From Hirsutella rhossiliensis (taxonomy: Eukaryota > Ascomycota > Sordariomycetes > Hypocreales > Ophiocordycipitaceae): DNA of 64,000 nt. The notes below the pieces were generated by a model that saw only the letters and a list, made by a program, of their open reading frames with translations, did no database searches and had not been told where the DNA came from. Where the stretch lies: assembly GCF_020360975.1 (NCBI RefSeq), contig NW_025408674.1:2046001-2110000 (forward strand), read 5' to 3'. Positions 11,361-21,908 of this stretch are shown here, in pieces. Numbering within the stretch: position 1 is the first letter of the stretch; each line of letters starts with the position of its first letter. Position numbers and translations under genes: made by a program.

Positions 11361-13182
11361 TCATGATGACGGCTCTCGCGCCTGCGCCCTTTGCAGACTG
11401 ACCTTGACGCCGCCTCTGCACGTCGTGGCCAATGCATCGACCTCAACCCATTCCCTCTCGCCACGGCCCTCAATGGCCTCGAAGGTCTGCGCCATCCGAG
11501 CTGCGATATATTGCACCTCGGTTAGCGCCAGCTGCTCTGGACGAACAACAACACCGTCAGCACACAACTCCCTGAAAGGCAACCAGACGGCGAGCCGGGA
11601 GAGACATCCGACGACTCACGTCCCATGCAGATCCTCGGTCCTCCGCTAAACGGCAAATACCCCCAACCCGGACGCAGGCCGCGCCAGCGCTCGGGCTCAA
11701 AGGCCTCGGGCCGGCTGCCAAAGACGCCCTCGTCGCGGTGCAGAGCGTACGTGTTGTACATGACGACGACGCCCCGGGGGATGAGCAGCGGCGCATTGCC
11801 GTCGGCGCCGCCCCCGTGCGGCAGCGCTGTGTCGCGCGTTGCTTCGCGCGCGTTGACGGGGATGACGGGGTGGAGTCGCAGCGCTTCAATTTTTCCGTTG
11901 TTAGCCGTTGCTGTTTGGTTGCTGGTGTGTCGACGCCTCGGGGGGCGAGTCGTGGTCATGATGAAGGGCCGTCTTGACTCTAGAGCGGGAAGGGGGAAGA
12001 GAGGGCAACGAAAAGAGGAAGGGGGGCGGGGGGGGGGGGGGGGTGAAGCTCAAGCTCACATTCGTCGACACACCATCTCACGTACTCCATCTGCCTCAGC
12101 TGCGCCGTCGTGGGCATCTCATCGCCGGCCACGGCCAGCACCTCTTTCCGAAGCCGCCGGTACGCTTTCGGGTTCTGGGCCAGGACGAAGAACAGGTTGC
12201 TCAAGACACTGGCCGTGGTATCGCGGCTCGCAACCAGGATGTGCAACACCTGGTCCCGCAGCGTCTTGCGGTCCTGCGTCACGGCCGCCAGCTCGCTCAG
12301 TATGCTGCCGGTCCCCCGGCCGGTCCGCCCCACTGGTCCGGACGACGCGCCGTCCGGGTCTCGTCGGCCGTCCCGCGCCAGCGCCTCGTCGATAAAGTCG
12401 TCAATGTACCGGAACACCCTCCTCTTGGCTAGAAAGGCAGCCACACTGAACCGTAAGTGCTGGAGCGGGCCGAGCCTCAGCTTCTTGACTACCTCCCTTG
12501 AGCAGGCCATGTAGTCGTCAACGAAGCGCTCGGCTCTGGCATGCTCCCCCGCCGCCGGCACCGACCCCGGGTTCCCCATGAGATGGTCGGCGGCAAAGTC
12601 CATGGCCAGCCGGAAGAAGAGCGACTGCAGGTCGACGGGGGCTGTGCCGGGGAAGCGGCCGAGCATGGCTTGGAAATGGGGCTCAAGAGCGCTCGTCACG
12701 GCCTGCTTGTCGAGCCGGGCAAACATGGGCTTCAGCACCGCCCTCGCATGGGCCCACGCCGTCCCGTTGAGGGTGAAGATGCCCCGTCCCAGCAGCGTGC
12801 TCATGGCCGCCACCCTCAGCCGCGGCAGGGCAAAGTCGCCGAACCCCCCCGCGAGAAGGTACTTAATGTTGCGCCCGTCGGCCGTGTAAATCACCTCCCA
12901 CGACCAGCGCTTGACCGTGTACGTGGCCCCGAGCCGCCGGAACGTCTCGAGCGTCGACTCGAGGTACTTCTCCTCGGACCCGCCAAAGATGGAGTCGTAG
13001 ATGAAGTCGAAGCCAAAATACGGGTCTTTGACGGGTGCTCTGCTCTTCGCCTTTTGGCAGCCTCGTCGGCGGGAGAACAGGTATTGGGCCACGCGGCGGT
13101 ATATGAGGTATGCGAGGCCGGCGAGGACGAGGAAGAGCAGCGACGATGGCTGCTGGAATTCTAGCTTTACCGTCTGCTGCAT
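11361..13182 (-). CDS. Cytochrome P450, CYP52-type (alkane/fatty-acid omega-hydroxylase clan)
   Basis: Three exons (13182-12060, 11883-11620, 11536-11361) encode 520 residues. A signal-anchor lies at about residues 12-30 (SSLLFLVLAGLAYLIY), placing it in the ER membrane. The C-helix is WAHARAVLKPMF, the I-helix AS-RDTTA, and the K-helix ESLRLHP is completed across intron 1. HxDEGVFG-type and FxPERW segments follow. The heme loop FSGGPRICMG continues into QQLALTE across intron 2. The RLHPVIPVNAREATRDT pattern and the heme loop match the CYP52 group of n-alkane and fatty-acid terminal hydroxylases. The I-helix glycine usual in A-G-x-D-T-T is serine here. Intron 1 carries a 16-base C-run on the coding strand. 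The gene is divergent from the NRPS-like gene, so a tailoring role is possible but unproven. Confidence 0.88.
12028..12043. repeat. Homopolymer G run (C16 on the gene strand) inside a P450 intron
   Basis: Sixteen consecutive G, extended upstream by GGGGGGC. It lies wholly within intron 1 (12059-11884) of the CYP52-type gene, so length changes would not shift the frame. Confidence 0.95.
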
Positions 13183-15871
13183 CTTGTACTTGTGCTCTTA
13201 CGGCGACAGAGGCCTTGAGACTGCTTTTGAGCTGTTCGTGGATCGAATACAGGCCGAGCCAACTCAGCTTGACCCGTTCACAATAAGTTCTCCAAGAAAT
13301 ATGAACAGAAAGCAAAGATAGTATACAGTCCGTTAGGATCGGTAACTCGGAATGAGCATCAACAATCACAACCAGGAAATCCTCGCTTCTTTGTAGAGGC
13401 CGGTCATACTTCCTCCCAAGTCATCGGTGTGTCTGGTTCCCAGCACGGTCGAGGTCTACATGGATGACGATCGAATTTCCAAAAAAGGGGGGAAGGGGGG
13501 TCCATCTCGCTACCGGCGCGAGTGGCGCTCAAACGTCTCTCCTGAGCCCCATCCACATCGATGGTAGCCGTTCTGAGTGGCATGCTCCGCAACATATCTC
13601 TTCGTGATGCTGTATTGAGCGTGCGCAGGTTCTTCAACTCCGAACAAGGGGGTGGCTGAGCCACAGGTCTATGGCCGAAGAGTGCCCCGCCAATTGATCG
13701 CCAGGCCCGCAAGGCGGCCGCAAAGAGGTTCGTCAGTATATGTTTGACTATTTGCAAGGGTTTGTTGTGTTTTTGGTCGTTCTTGACTCCCGTGAGACAA
13801 GAGCGAGCATCGAGGCTGCGTGTTGCAGAAAAGAGGCTGCCATATGGCGTCCAGGTCCCCAAGCCAGGTTGCTGCCCATGCTCGAGACGGCGCAGGTCCC
13901 ACGTACCGGGATCGACCTCTGCCGGGCGACAGCTCTGGACCCTGGTTATTCGTGTTAGCCTTCATCCCAGGATGTTGCGGTTGTATAGGGTTCCTACTGT
14001 GCTTGCTTGGCCTCGTGCTCGTTGGCCGCTGACAGACAGCCTCACCAGTCCAAGGCTTCTATACACCAATCAATGCGCCACCGGGCGAGGCCAGTGATAC
14101 AATGGCTGAACGACCAAGTAAGCAGCGATACTGCCAAGCACCTTGACAGAAGACACAAGGCTCGAATTCCATTCAGCCATGTCTCGATGCAGCAGTCACC
14201 GCCGCCAGACCAAAAGCCTGGAACCTTGAAATTGCTGGTCTCGCCGACTCCGGGGTATCAAAAACATAAAACCGAGAAAAGGGTCCAGAAGGGAAGCATT
14301 CTCCCCCTTTCGCCGCTGGAGGGAGGGAGACAATCGTTGGCGGCAAGGACATCGATGACTGTCAGCCAGGCCTGTGGCAGCTTGCAGACGCCACCGGGGG
14401 TCACAATGAGCAACGTCCGAAAAGCATCGGCGTGCTTGGGAGAGGAGAGAGAGCCGCACGCAAGGGAGGGGGGGAGGTTCTTTGAAGTGAAGTGGCTGGG
14501 ATGATCTTGATGCCATTTACATGCAGCCTCTCTGGACCTGTTCGGTCAGACTGCGTGGCTCTTTGTGGTTTAAGAAGCAGAAATGGGGGTCAAGCCATCC
14601 TCAGATGCACCGGACCGTGGACTCATGTTATCATGTTCATAGGCTTGCTGCTGTTCCTTTACTCGGGTTGAGGCTGGGACTTGGCAATGGAAATGATCTG
14701 TTTTGCTCCATTGAAGTGGACTGACGTGCTCAACATCAAACAAGCACATGGCCCTCCCTCATCCGCTATGGCGTCGCACGTTTCATTTCGTTGCTTACCG
14801 ACCTCGATCTCGGGTAAGGTCGCCAACAGCCATCTTACCTTGACAGCCAGCCCCCTGTTTCGTTCAATCTCGCCTTGCCCCCTCAAACCCTAGCTCTCCA
14901 ATGCCCGCCAAGAGTCAGCATGATGCCTTTGCCGAGTCCATGAGCCTGCCCGGGTCTCACGTCTTCAGTCGCCCCTGTCTGACTCCTTCCTTGAATAGGG
15001 GGCCCTCTCGGCACATGTAAAAGCTAGCCATCTGGAGATCCTGCAAGCATCCGCCGCCACGTTGAAAATTCTGTGCCTGGATTCATGCTGTCACTCGAAG
15101 CCGTCTCGTGGCACGGCAGCACCAGAACACACACACACGAGCGCGAGGGAGCGTCAAGATGTCGGCTGCCGAACCCTGGGGCTGGGCTGAGGGCAGTATC
15201 CAGAACCAAACATCTGGTTCTTGTGTCCCCTGAAGTCTCGCGTCACTTACACATGTCGTCACACCGGCGGCTTCGCACGATCTGGTTCGCCGGCCCTTGC
15301 GAGTGGCGCATCCGCAGCCCCCTTTGACTGGCCATCAAGGACACTTCCTCTCCTATGCGGGTGTGAGTGTGACCAAGAAACCTTGTCCTCTTGTCTACAC
15401 CGACGCAGGGGAAAGCGATGTCATCTCCCGGACCGCCGATAAGGAGTTTAGTCGAAGGAAGAGCATCGTGGGTCTCGCGTCGTTTGACGGTTACGCAAAA
15501 GGGGGACAACCGAACGACAGTCAACGGTCCTCGCTCCCCCTCGACGGAGCACAGCCATTGATCACGGTGAGAAGATGAGCAAGACCGTGTACCGGACGTC
15601 GGCGTGCTGCGTGTGAGCTTTGAGGACCCGGAATTCTGGACGTACGAGTAGGCGATGTTAAGATTGCAGTTGCTCAGGCAGCAGCACGGTGATATGGGGG
15701 CCTGCGGGCAGCGAGAATAAAGAAAGGAGACGCCGTCTCTCGGGAGCCCATGTTGATCAAAGAATCATCAAGGTCAGAGAAGGCGTCTGCATCCCCCTTT
15801 CTCCGTCACTCATTGACTTCACTTCATCAAGCAGCCCCTTGTCCTGTCTAGATTGCGATATTCGCCAAACA
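13183..15871. other. Long divergent intergenic region (CYP52-like / NRPS-like)
   Basis: 2.7 kb between divergent starts, the longest gene-free stretch before 52 kb. It is stop-rich in all frames and no open frame shows a motif. It presumably holds both promoters. The region is large for this compact genome, as is common around regulated secondary-metabolism or stress genes. A small unrecognised spliced gene or ncRNA cannot be excluded. Confidence 0.45.
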
Positions 15872-18800
15872 ATGGCGCACCCTCCGTCCCTCCTCGGCCA
15901 CAGCCACGCGGCCGAGGTCTTCGGCGCAGAGCCCCCGGACCTGGACCTCCAGCTCTGGAGCCTCCTGTCCGCATCGGCGGCCGCCTTTCCCCACAGAGAG
16001 GCGCTCGTCTCGCGCTGGCAGCAGCAGCCGGCAGAGACGGCCGCAGAAGCAGAAGTGGCTGCCTCGACGCACCCGGCAGAGGCAGACGAGGCGCCTCGGC
16101 AGCAGGCCCCCCCGGCCTGTCTCAGATGGACCTATCGCTCGCTCCACGAGAGAGCCGAGCGCCTCGCCCGGGCCCTCGCCGGCCTCGGGTGCGCCCCCGG
16201 CATGCACCTGGCCGCCGTGCTCTGCAACTCTGCCGAATGGGGCCTGTTCCTCTGGGCGGCCGCCAGGCTCGGCATGGTGTTTGTGCCCATGGATGCTCGG
16301 GCCGGCCACCAAGATCTTCTGCTCATGCTCGAAGCCGTCCGCCCAGCTGTCTTGATCGTCCAGGACGCCGACTTGGCCCACGACTTGCCGGCCTTGGGGC
16401 GTGGTCAGCTCCGAACGCCGCTCGTCCGCATACACTGCTCCCGTGCATGTCTCCCGCGCTGGCTGTCACTGGAGCGGGTGACAGGAGAGGCGCCCCTGGA
16501 CCTGGTCGACAATGGCGACATCATCAGCGTGGCGGCGCCGGCGACGACGACGACGAGGGTTTGCCACGAGGGCCAGACGTCGGCCACCGGCGTCCACGAG
16601 TCGGCCAACAAGCATGACGTCGCCCTCGTCACCTTCACGAGCGGAACGACAGGCTCCCCCAAGGGCTGTCCGCACACGAGCCGAAACCTCGTGGCGCAAA
16701 CACACGACTTCGACCCCAAGCGAGACCCAAGGGCCGTCGATCGCTGGCTCGTCCACACGCCCGTCAGCCACATCTTCGCCATCAACAATGCCCTGCGCGC
16801 CTGGCGCGGCGGCGACGCCGTCGTCTTCCCCTCGCCCTTATTCGACGTGGCCGCCACCGCCGAAGCCCTGGCGCACGACGGGTGCACCGTCATGTCGGCC
16901 ACGCCCACGCTCGTCAGGGCCCTGCTGGCGCACGAGGCCCTGCCCCCAACCTCCAGGGGTCTCGGCCTCTCCATGGTGACCATGGCCGGCACCTGCGTGC
17001 GGCCCGAAGACGTCCTCCTCTGCCGCCAGGGCTTGGGGGCCAGGGATGTCGTCCAGGCATACGGCATGAGCGAGGGGGGCCCGCTGGTGAGCTGGACCAG
17101 ACGAGACCCCCTGCTCGCCGACGGCCGTCATCCCGGCGTAGGCAAGGTCCTCCCCGGCGCGGCCGTGCGCATCTGTACGCCCGGCACCCGCGAGGTCCTC
17201 GGGCGCGGCGACGTCGGGGAGTTGCACGTCGGCGGACCGTCCGTCATCTCGGGGTACCTGGCCGGCGTGGACGGCGCTTCGTTTTACACCGACTCCTCCG
17301 GCTCGTGGCTCGTGACCGGTGACAGGGGCAGGATGGACGCGGACGGTGTGCTGCACCTCGAGGGGCGGTACAAGGACCTGATCATCCGCGGCGGCGAAAA
17401 CATCCATCCGGCCAGGATCGAAGCGGCCCTGACCGAAACCCCTGATCTGCAAGTGAGTGCGCCCTCTGGAGCCGAGCCATTTCTCATCCGTCCGGGACCG
17501 TGGCCTCGAGCTAACGCAAGCATACAGGCACAGATCATAGGCATCCCAAACAACATCGCCGGCCAGCTCGCAGTCGCCGTCGTGAGCCTCCCCCAGGGCT
17601 ATTCCAAGGCACACGTGGCCGAAAAGGCGAGAGCCCTTGGCCCCAGGTACGCCCTCGACGCCGTCTACACTCTTGAAGAGCTCGGGCTGGGGCAGATGCC
17701 CGCAACGTCCCTCGGCAAGCCCAAGAAGGGCATCCTGATAGAAGCCGTCGTCCGTCTCCGCGCGGCGAGCCGGCTCGAGGCTTCGGCCGAAGTTTCTGAG
17801 CTGCAGGCTCTGTCCCACGCACTCGCCACGACGTGGGAGAAGCTGACGGGCCATCGTCCGTCCCCGGAGCACCAGGTCTCCCGCTTCGCCGACAGCATAA
17901 CCCTGCTCCGGTACTGTGACAGCGTCCTGCGCCTCAACGGTAAGCGCCTGTATCTCCAAGACCTGGCAACGCATGACACGCCTGAGAAGCAGGCAAGGCT
18001 GCTGCTGGACCGCGACGCGCAGCAGGATGCGTTGTCCGGCGCCCAGGGGGGCGTGTGCTCGGCCTGGACGCTACACGGCGGCATCTCCTCCACCCGTGGC
18101 CTTGACCTGATCGCCAGCTCCGACGGCCAGCGACACGCCGCCTTTGTAACTCGAGCAGCCAGTCGCCATGAGCTGTGGGAGACAGCCAAACGCAGACTTC
18201 AGTCTCTCGGCCTTGACCGATGCGAGGTCGAGGACGTGGTCCCCATCCGAAGCTCCTTCCAGCGCATGATATCCGGTCAGCGGCCGCAGTCCTTTCACAT
18301 CCGTGTCGTCTTCCGCGTTGCCCAGGCCAAAGCGCCGCAGATGCGCAAGGCCATCGAGAAAGGGTTGACGCTCCGGCCCATCCTCCGAACAGTCTCCTGC
18401 AGACCCTCCGGCCAGGCTCCCTTCCACGCCGTGGTGAAGGCGCACCACCAGCTCTTTGGTCGACAGATTCGCGAGGTCCAAGTCAGGACGGAGCAAGAAG
18501 CAGAGGAACGCTACTCAGATGACTCGGCATCCTGCCGGGTACCGGAACTGATGTTCTCAGCCGACATCATCGCGGTCATGGAGACTGGGCAGTGCTATCT
18601 GTCGGCGATGTATAACCACTCCGTCGTAGATGCCGTCTTCTTGCTCGAGTGGCATCGCGACTTGGGCCAGCTCATCAGCGGATCCGGGACGGCATGGCCC
18701 GTCGACGCCCGAAGCCCGTACCGCTTCTGGGCCGACCTCTGGCACCAGTATCAAGACAGCCTCCCGGCCCAGGCCTCCGTGTCCTTCCACGTTGAGCGAC

Positions 18801-19788
18801 TACGCGGCATCTCGCGCTTCAAGCACCATCTCTGGCCCCCGCAGAGGGCACCGGGGTGGATGATGGCGCGCGACGAAGATGCATCAGATGCCCAGGCGCG
18901 CCGCCGCGTCCGGGACCAGGTCTGGCACGGGACGTGGAACGACAAGAGGGCGTCTGAGTTTCGCTACCCGCGGCGAAGTCGCGTCGTCTGCCTGCCCAAG
19001 CTCGCCCAGCTGCGACGAAGCTTGGGCGTCGAGCCCGCGCTGCTAGCGAGATGCGCCGTCGCCATCTTCAACATTGTCCAGACCGCCTCTCCCTACGCCG
19101 TCTTCAACTCCTGGGAGAGCGGCCGGTCCTGGCCCTTTGTCCCCGGCTGGATGCAGGGTCTCCTCCCGCCGGCTCCAAGCATCGACGGCCCGACGGCGGA
19201 GCGGATTCTCAACGTTGTCGAGGTCAAGGAAGACGAGACGGTGCGCGACTTCTTGCAGCGCATGGTGCGCGAGAACGACGAGGCTGCCGCGCATGCGCAT
19301 GTCCCCTGGGACAAGGTTGTCAGCGAGCTCAAGGAGGAGGGCCCTGTTGCGGTTGACGCTTCCTTTCGTCAGTCCTTTGTCTGGGATGTCAGCATGGGCA
19401 AGTCTCTTTCTCACCACGACGACAAGGCTCTGTATCCCGTGGCCAGACACGACTGGGCCGATTTGTAGGTTGCATTCCATTCCCATCCCATTCTGTATGA
19501 CCCTCTTGATTCGTTCGTCTTATTCTCGACTTGATCTTTATTCAAGTCATGGCTGACGGAAGAAACAGCGGCTTCTGCTGGAACATGTTCCTGGCCAGCC
19601 CGGAAAACATGATATTCATCGCCTCGTGGGACACGGCGCAGATGAACGTCGACGAGGTGGACCGGCACTGCGACTGCATGGCCGCCGTAATGAGACGTCT
19701 AGCCAACGAGGCACACTGGGACACGAGGATTGGGCAGGTATTTCCAGCATGTGTCGAGAAAGGTTCGAGGCCAAATCTTTCATTGTAA
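15872..19788 (+). CDS. NRPS-like enzyme with adenylation, thiolation and condensation-like domains (A-T-C)
   Basis: Three exons (15872-17452, 17528-19464, 19563-19788) give about 1247 residues. The adenylation domain (about 20-600) shows FTSGTTGSPKG, YGMSEGGP, VTGDRG, RYKDLIIRGGENIHP and a late lysine in SLGKPKKG. It resembles acyl/aryl-CoA ligases. The thiolation site is Ser near residue 650 in RFADSITLLRY. A condensation/acyltransferase-like domain (about 720-1247) has N-H-S-V-V-D-A (about 888-894) where HHxxxDG is expected: the second His and the Asp are kept, the first His is Asn. The start was chosen at 15872, just after a C/T-rich leader. Intron 1 is 75 bases, in phase and stop-free. 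Intron 2 skips an apparent stop at 19466-19468 and adds the domain's C-terminal FIASWDTAQ segment. The substrate is unknown. Confidence 0.75.
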
Positions 19789-20052
19789 AGGCCAGAGACG
19801 GCTTAACCGCAGGCATTTTGTGACAGTGACACTGGCTGCCGTAGAGCAAACGTCCGTCATTTGTCAGTTTTTCAATAGACCCTTTCGTTTTCTGTCTGTT
19901 AAAGCCAGGCGTGTTCATATCTCGACGGCTCATCTTCAGTTGGTAAAAGTCAAACGTCCTCGGTCCAGCAAATAAGCAACAAGCAAATGTGCGTCGTCAA
20001 TCACCAAACCTGTCCCCTTCTTCAGAAAACCATATCACCAAGCCCACAAACA

Positions 20053-21150
20053 CTAGCGCTCATCGTCTTCCCAGTCCGCAACGTGCTGGTCCACCGACTC
20101 GCCGTTGCCGCCCAGCTCACCGCGATCCTCGAGCAGCCACCATACCAGCGTGGCTCTCCCAAAGGCAAGCATGGCAGTTCCCTCCATCATGATCAGGCAG
20201 CCGACGAACAGGCCCTTGACCATCTGACTGGTGGCTTTGGTGAGGATCCAGATCCACAACGCGAGAGACGTAGCCGTTGTCATGGTGAGTATCAGGGCCT
20301 GAAGGTAGAGGATAGCAACGGTCGAAAGCACGCGAGTCTCGTGGAGGACGAGCACGCTCACGCACACGGCCAAAGTGAGACCGAGAGACGGTGCGAGGTA
20401 GTTCCATAGCCTGCAAAGTAGTTAGCCTCCAAGTATAAGAGAATACCTGCGGTGCAAGGTGTAAACGTACGACGAGTCCCCCAGTCCAGATCGCGGGTTG
20501 CCCTTTTGCCACACCAGGACGGCAACGAAGGTGCTGAATACGGCCAAGGTGACGATGCATTGTCCAACAAGCATCGCGCCATGCAAGGCAGTGTTGAGGT
20601 TCCATCTGTGTCTGACAAGACCGGCATTGATTGGAGGGGTCACGCTCTCTTGCTCCTCCAAGTCGCGATGGCGCTGCTGGGGTTGCCCGGTCGAGCGCCT
20701 GCTCTCGCCGTCAGGCTCGTCTCTCCAGGCCGGAAAGGGCGTCAGTGGCGACTTCTTGACGGTTTCCGCGGGCGACGGCGTCGACGCGTTCCAGCTCGGC
20801 GTCTGGCCCGCAGGCAGCTTCCCCTCGGCTGTGGTCGAGTTGCGTCGAGAACCTTGGGCCAGAGGAAGCAGGCGCCAGAAATCATCCGGTGGCGAGGTCG
20901 GGGCGGATTGAAGGCTCGGGTCCGGCGACATGGCGCCCCAGAGCGGCGGCGTCGCCGACCACAGGGGAGCAGCTCGCGGTGCCGACTGGGGGGCGAAGCG
21001 TCGAGCCGGAACCGCTGGCCGCGTGGGTGAGGTTGTCAACGACTGGGAAGCTCGATACAGGAGATGGGCTTGTCGGTGGTTTCCACGCGGTGTCACCTTA
21101 CCACCTAGCAAAGGGCTGTGCACCGAGGCTGCTTCGTCTGCCTTGGCCAT
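20053..21150 (-). CDS. Uncharacterised fungal polytopic membrane protein
   Basis: Two exons (21150-20471 and 20410-20053) encode 345 residues. About 200 N-terminal residues are Pro/Ser/Thr/Arg-rich and probably cytosolic and disordered. They are followed by about five hydrophobic segments: near 195-220 (GAMLVGQCIVTLAVFSTFVAVLVW), then four after the intron, including LWNYLAPSLGLTLAVCVSVLVL and TATSLALWIWIL. The C-terminus is short and acidic. The join completes Ser from TC+G and replaces a frame that would run into a stop. I do not recognise the family. The general layout, a disordered head with a small multi-span domain, is common for fungal-specific membrane proteins. It converges on the NRPS-like gene, 264 bases away. 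Confidence 0.7.
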
Positions 21151-21908
21151 GGTAGATGGAGTAGGAGTCGGTCCAGTTGAACTGATATAGGGGCTCTTGA
21201 GGTGATGAGGGTGGCTCCGAGGGGAGGCGAGATCTTAAGCAAACGCGGCGCGAGGTGAAGTATCGAGTGAATTTTGGTCTCGTTGGTGGACTCGGCCTCT
21301 GCGTTGCGATGTTAACAAGGCAGCGGATGCCTGAAAGGTCCTCTGCAGGAACAACGGCTCCTTAAGCGATCAAGGAAATCCTCTCAGACAGCCCGCGTTT
21401 GTGCACACGCCTTCTCTCGAGCCGGATGCCACAATGAGAGCGGCAAGCGAGCCCAAGGTCGAGGTTGAGAGGTGTTGAAGGAGCTCTCAAAAACACAGCC
21501 CCAGCCGGTTTCGCTTTTCCACAGCAGCTGAGCGGCCACCTCTGCCAGCTGTTGGCAAAGACGCAAACACCTCCTCACTGGCCCCGTTGATTCAAGGCTC
21601 GTTGCTCCGGTAATGCGTGCATCTGCCGGCGTGTTCCGCTGTTCCGCCGGTGCGAAGAAACTGCTCGCCAACCGATGAGCAGGGGGCAGAGACGGTCCGT
21701 TTCGTGCGGTGAAGTGGATTGGCGCATTGCCACTGAAAGTTTTCGATTCCCTGGGCGCCGACACATCTCGTTTGCACGCCTCCCGGACCCTCGACAGCTC
21801 AGTGAATCCAACACCGCTTTTGCCCTCCAAAACAGAAAGAACAAGGAAGGAAAAAAGTCACTGAGTGGTGGGTGGGCGAGCAAGGTATTATTCAAGTTAT
21901 GCGGTCCT
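21151..21908. other. Intergenic region between tandem minus-strand genes
   Basis: 758 bases holding the promoter of the membrane-protein gene and the 3' end of the peroxin gene. No other feature seen. Confidence 0.4.

Noticed and set aside
1..13182. A biosynthetic cluster joining both P450 genes with THR4 and DPM3
   Set aside because: The intervening genes are conserved housekeeping functions, and the two P450s are of general fatty-acid-oxidising types 11 kb apart.
16838..17974. 378-codon minus-strand frame within the NRPS-like gene
   Set aside because: Antisense shadow of the adenylation domain; no motif.
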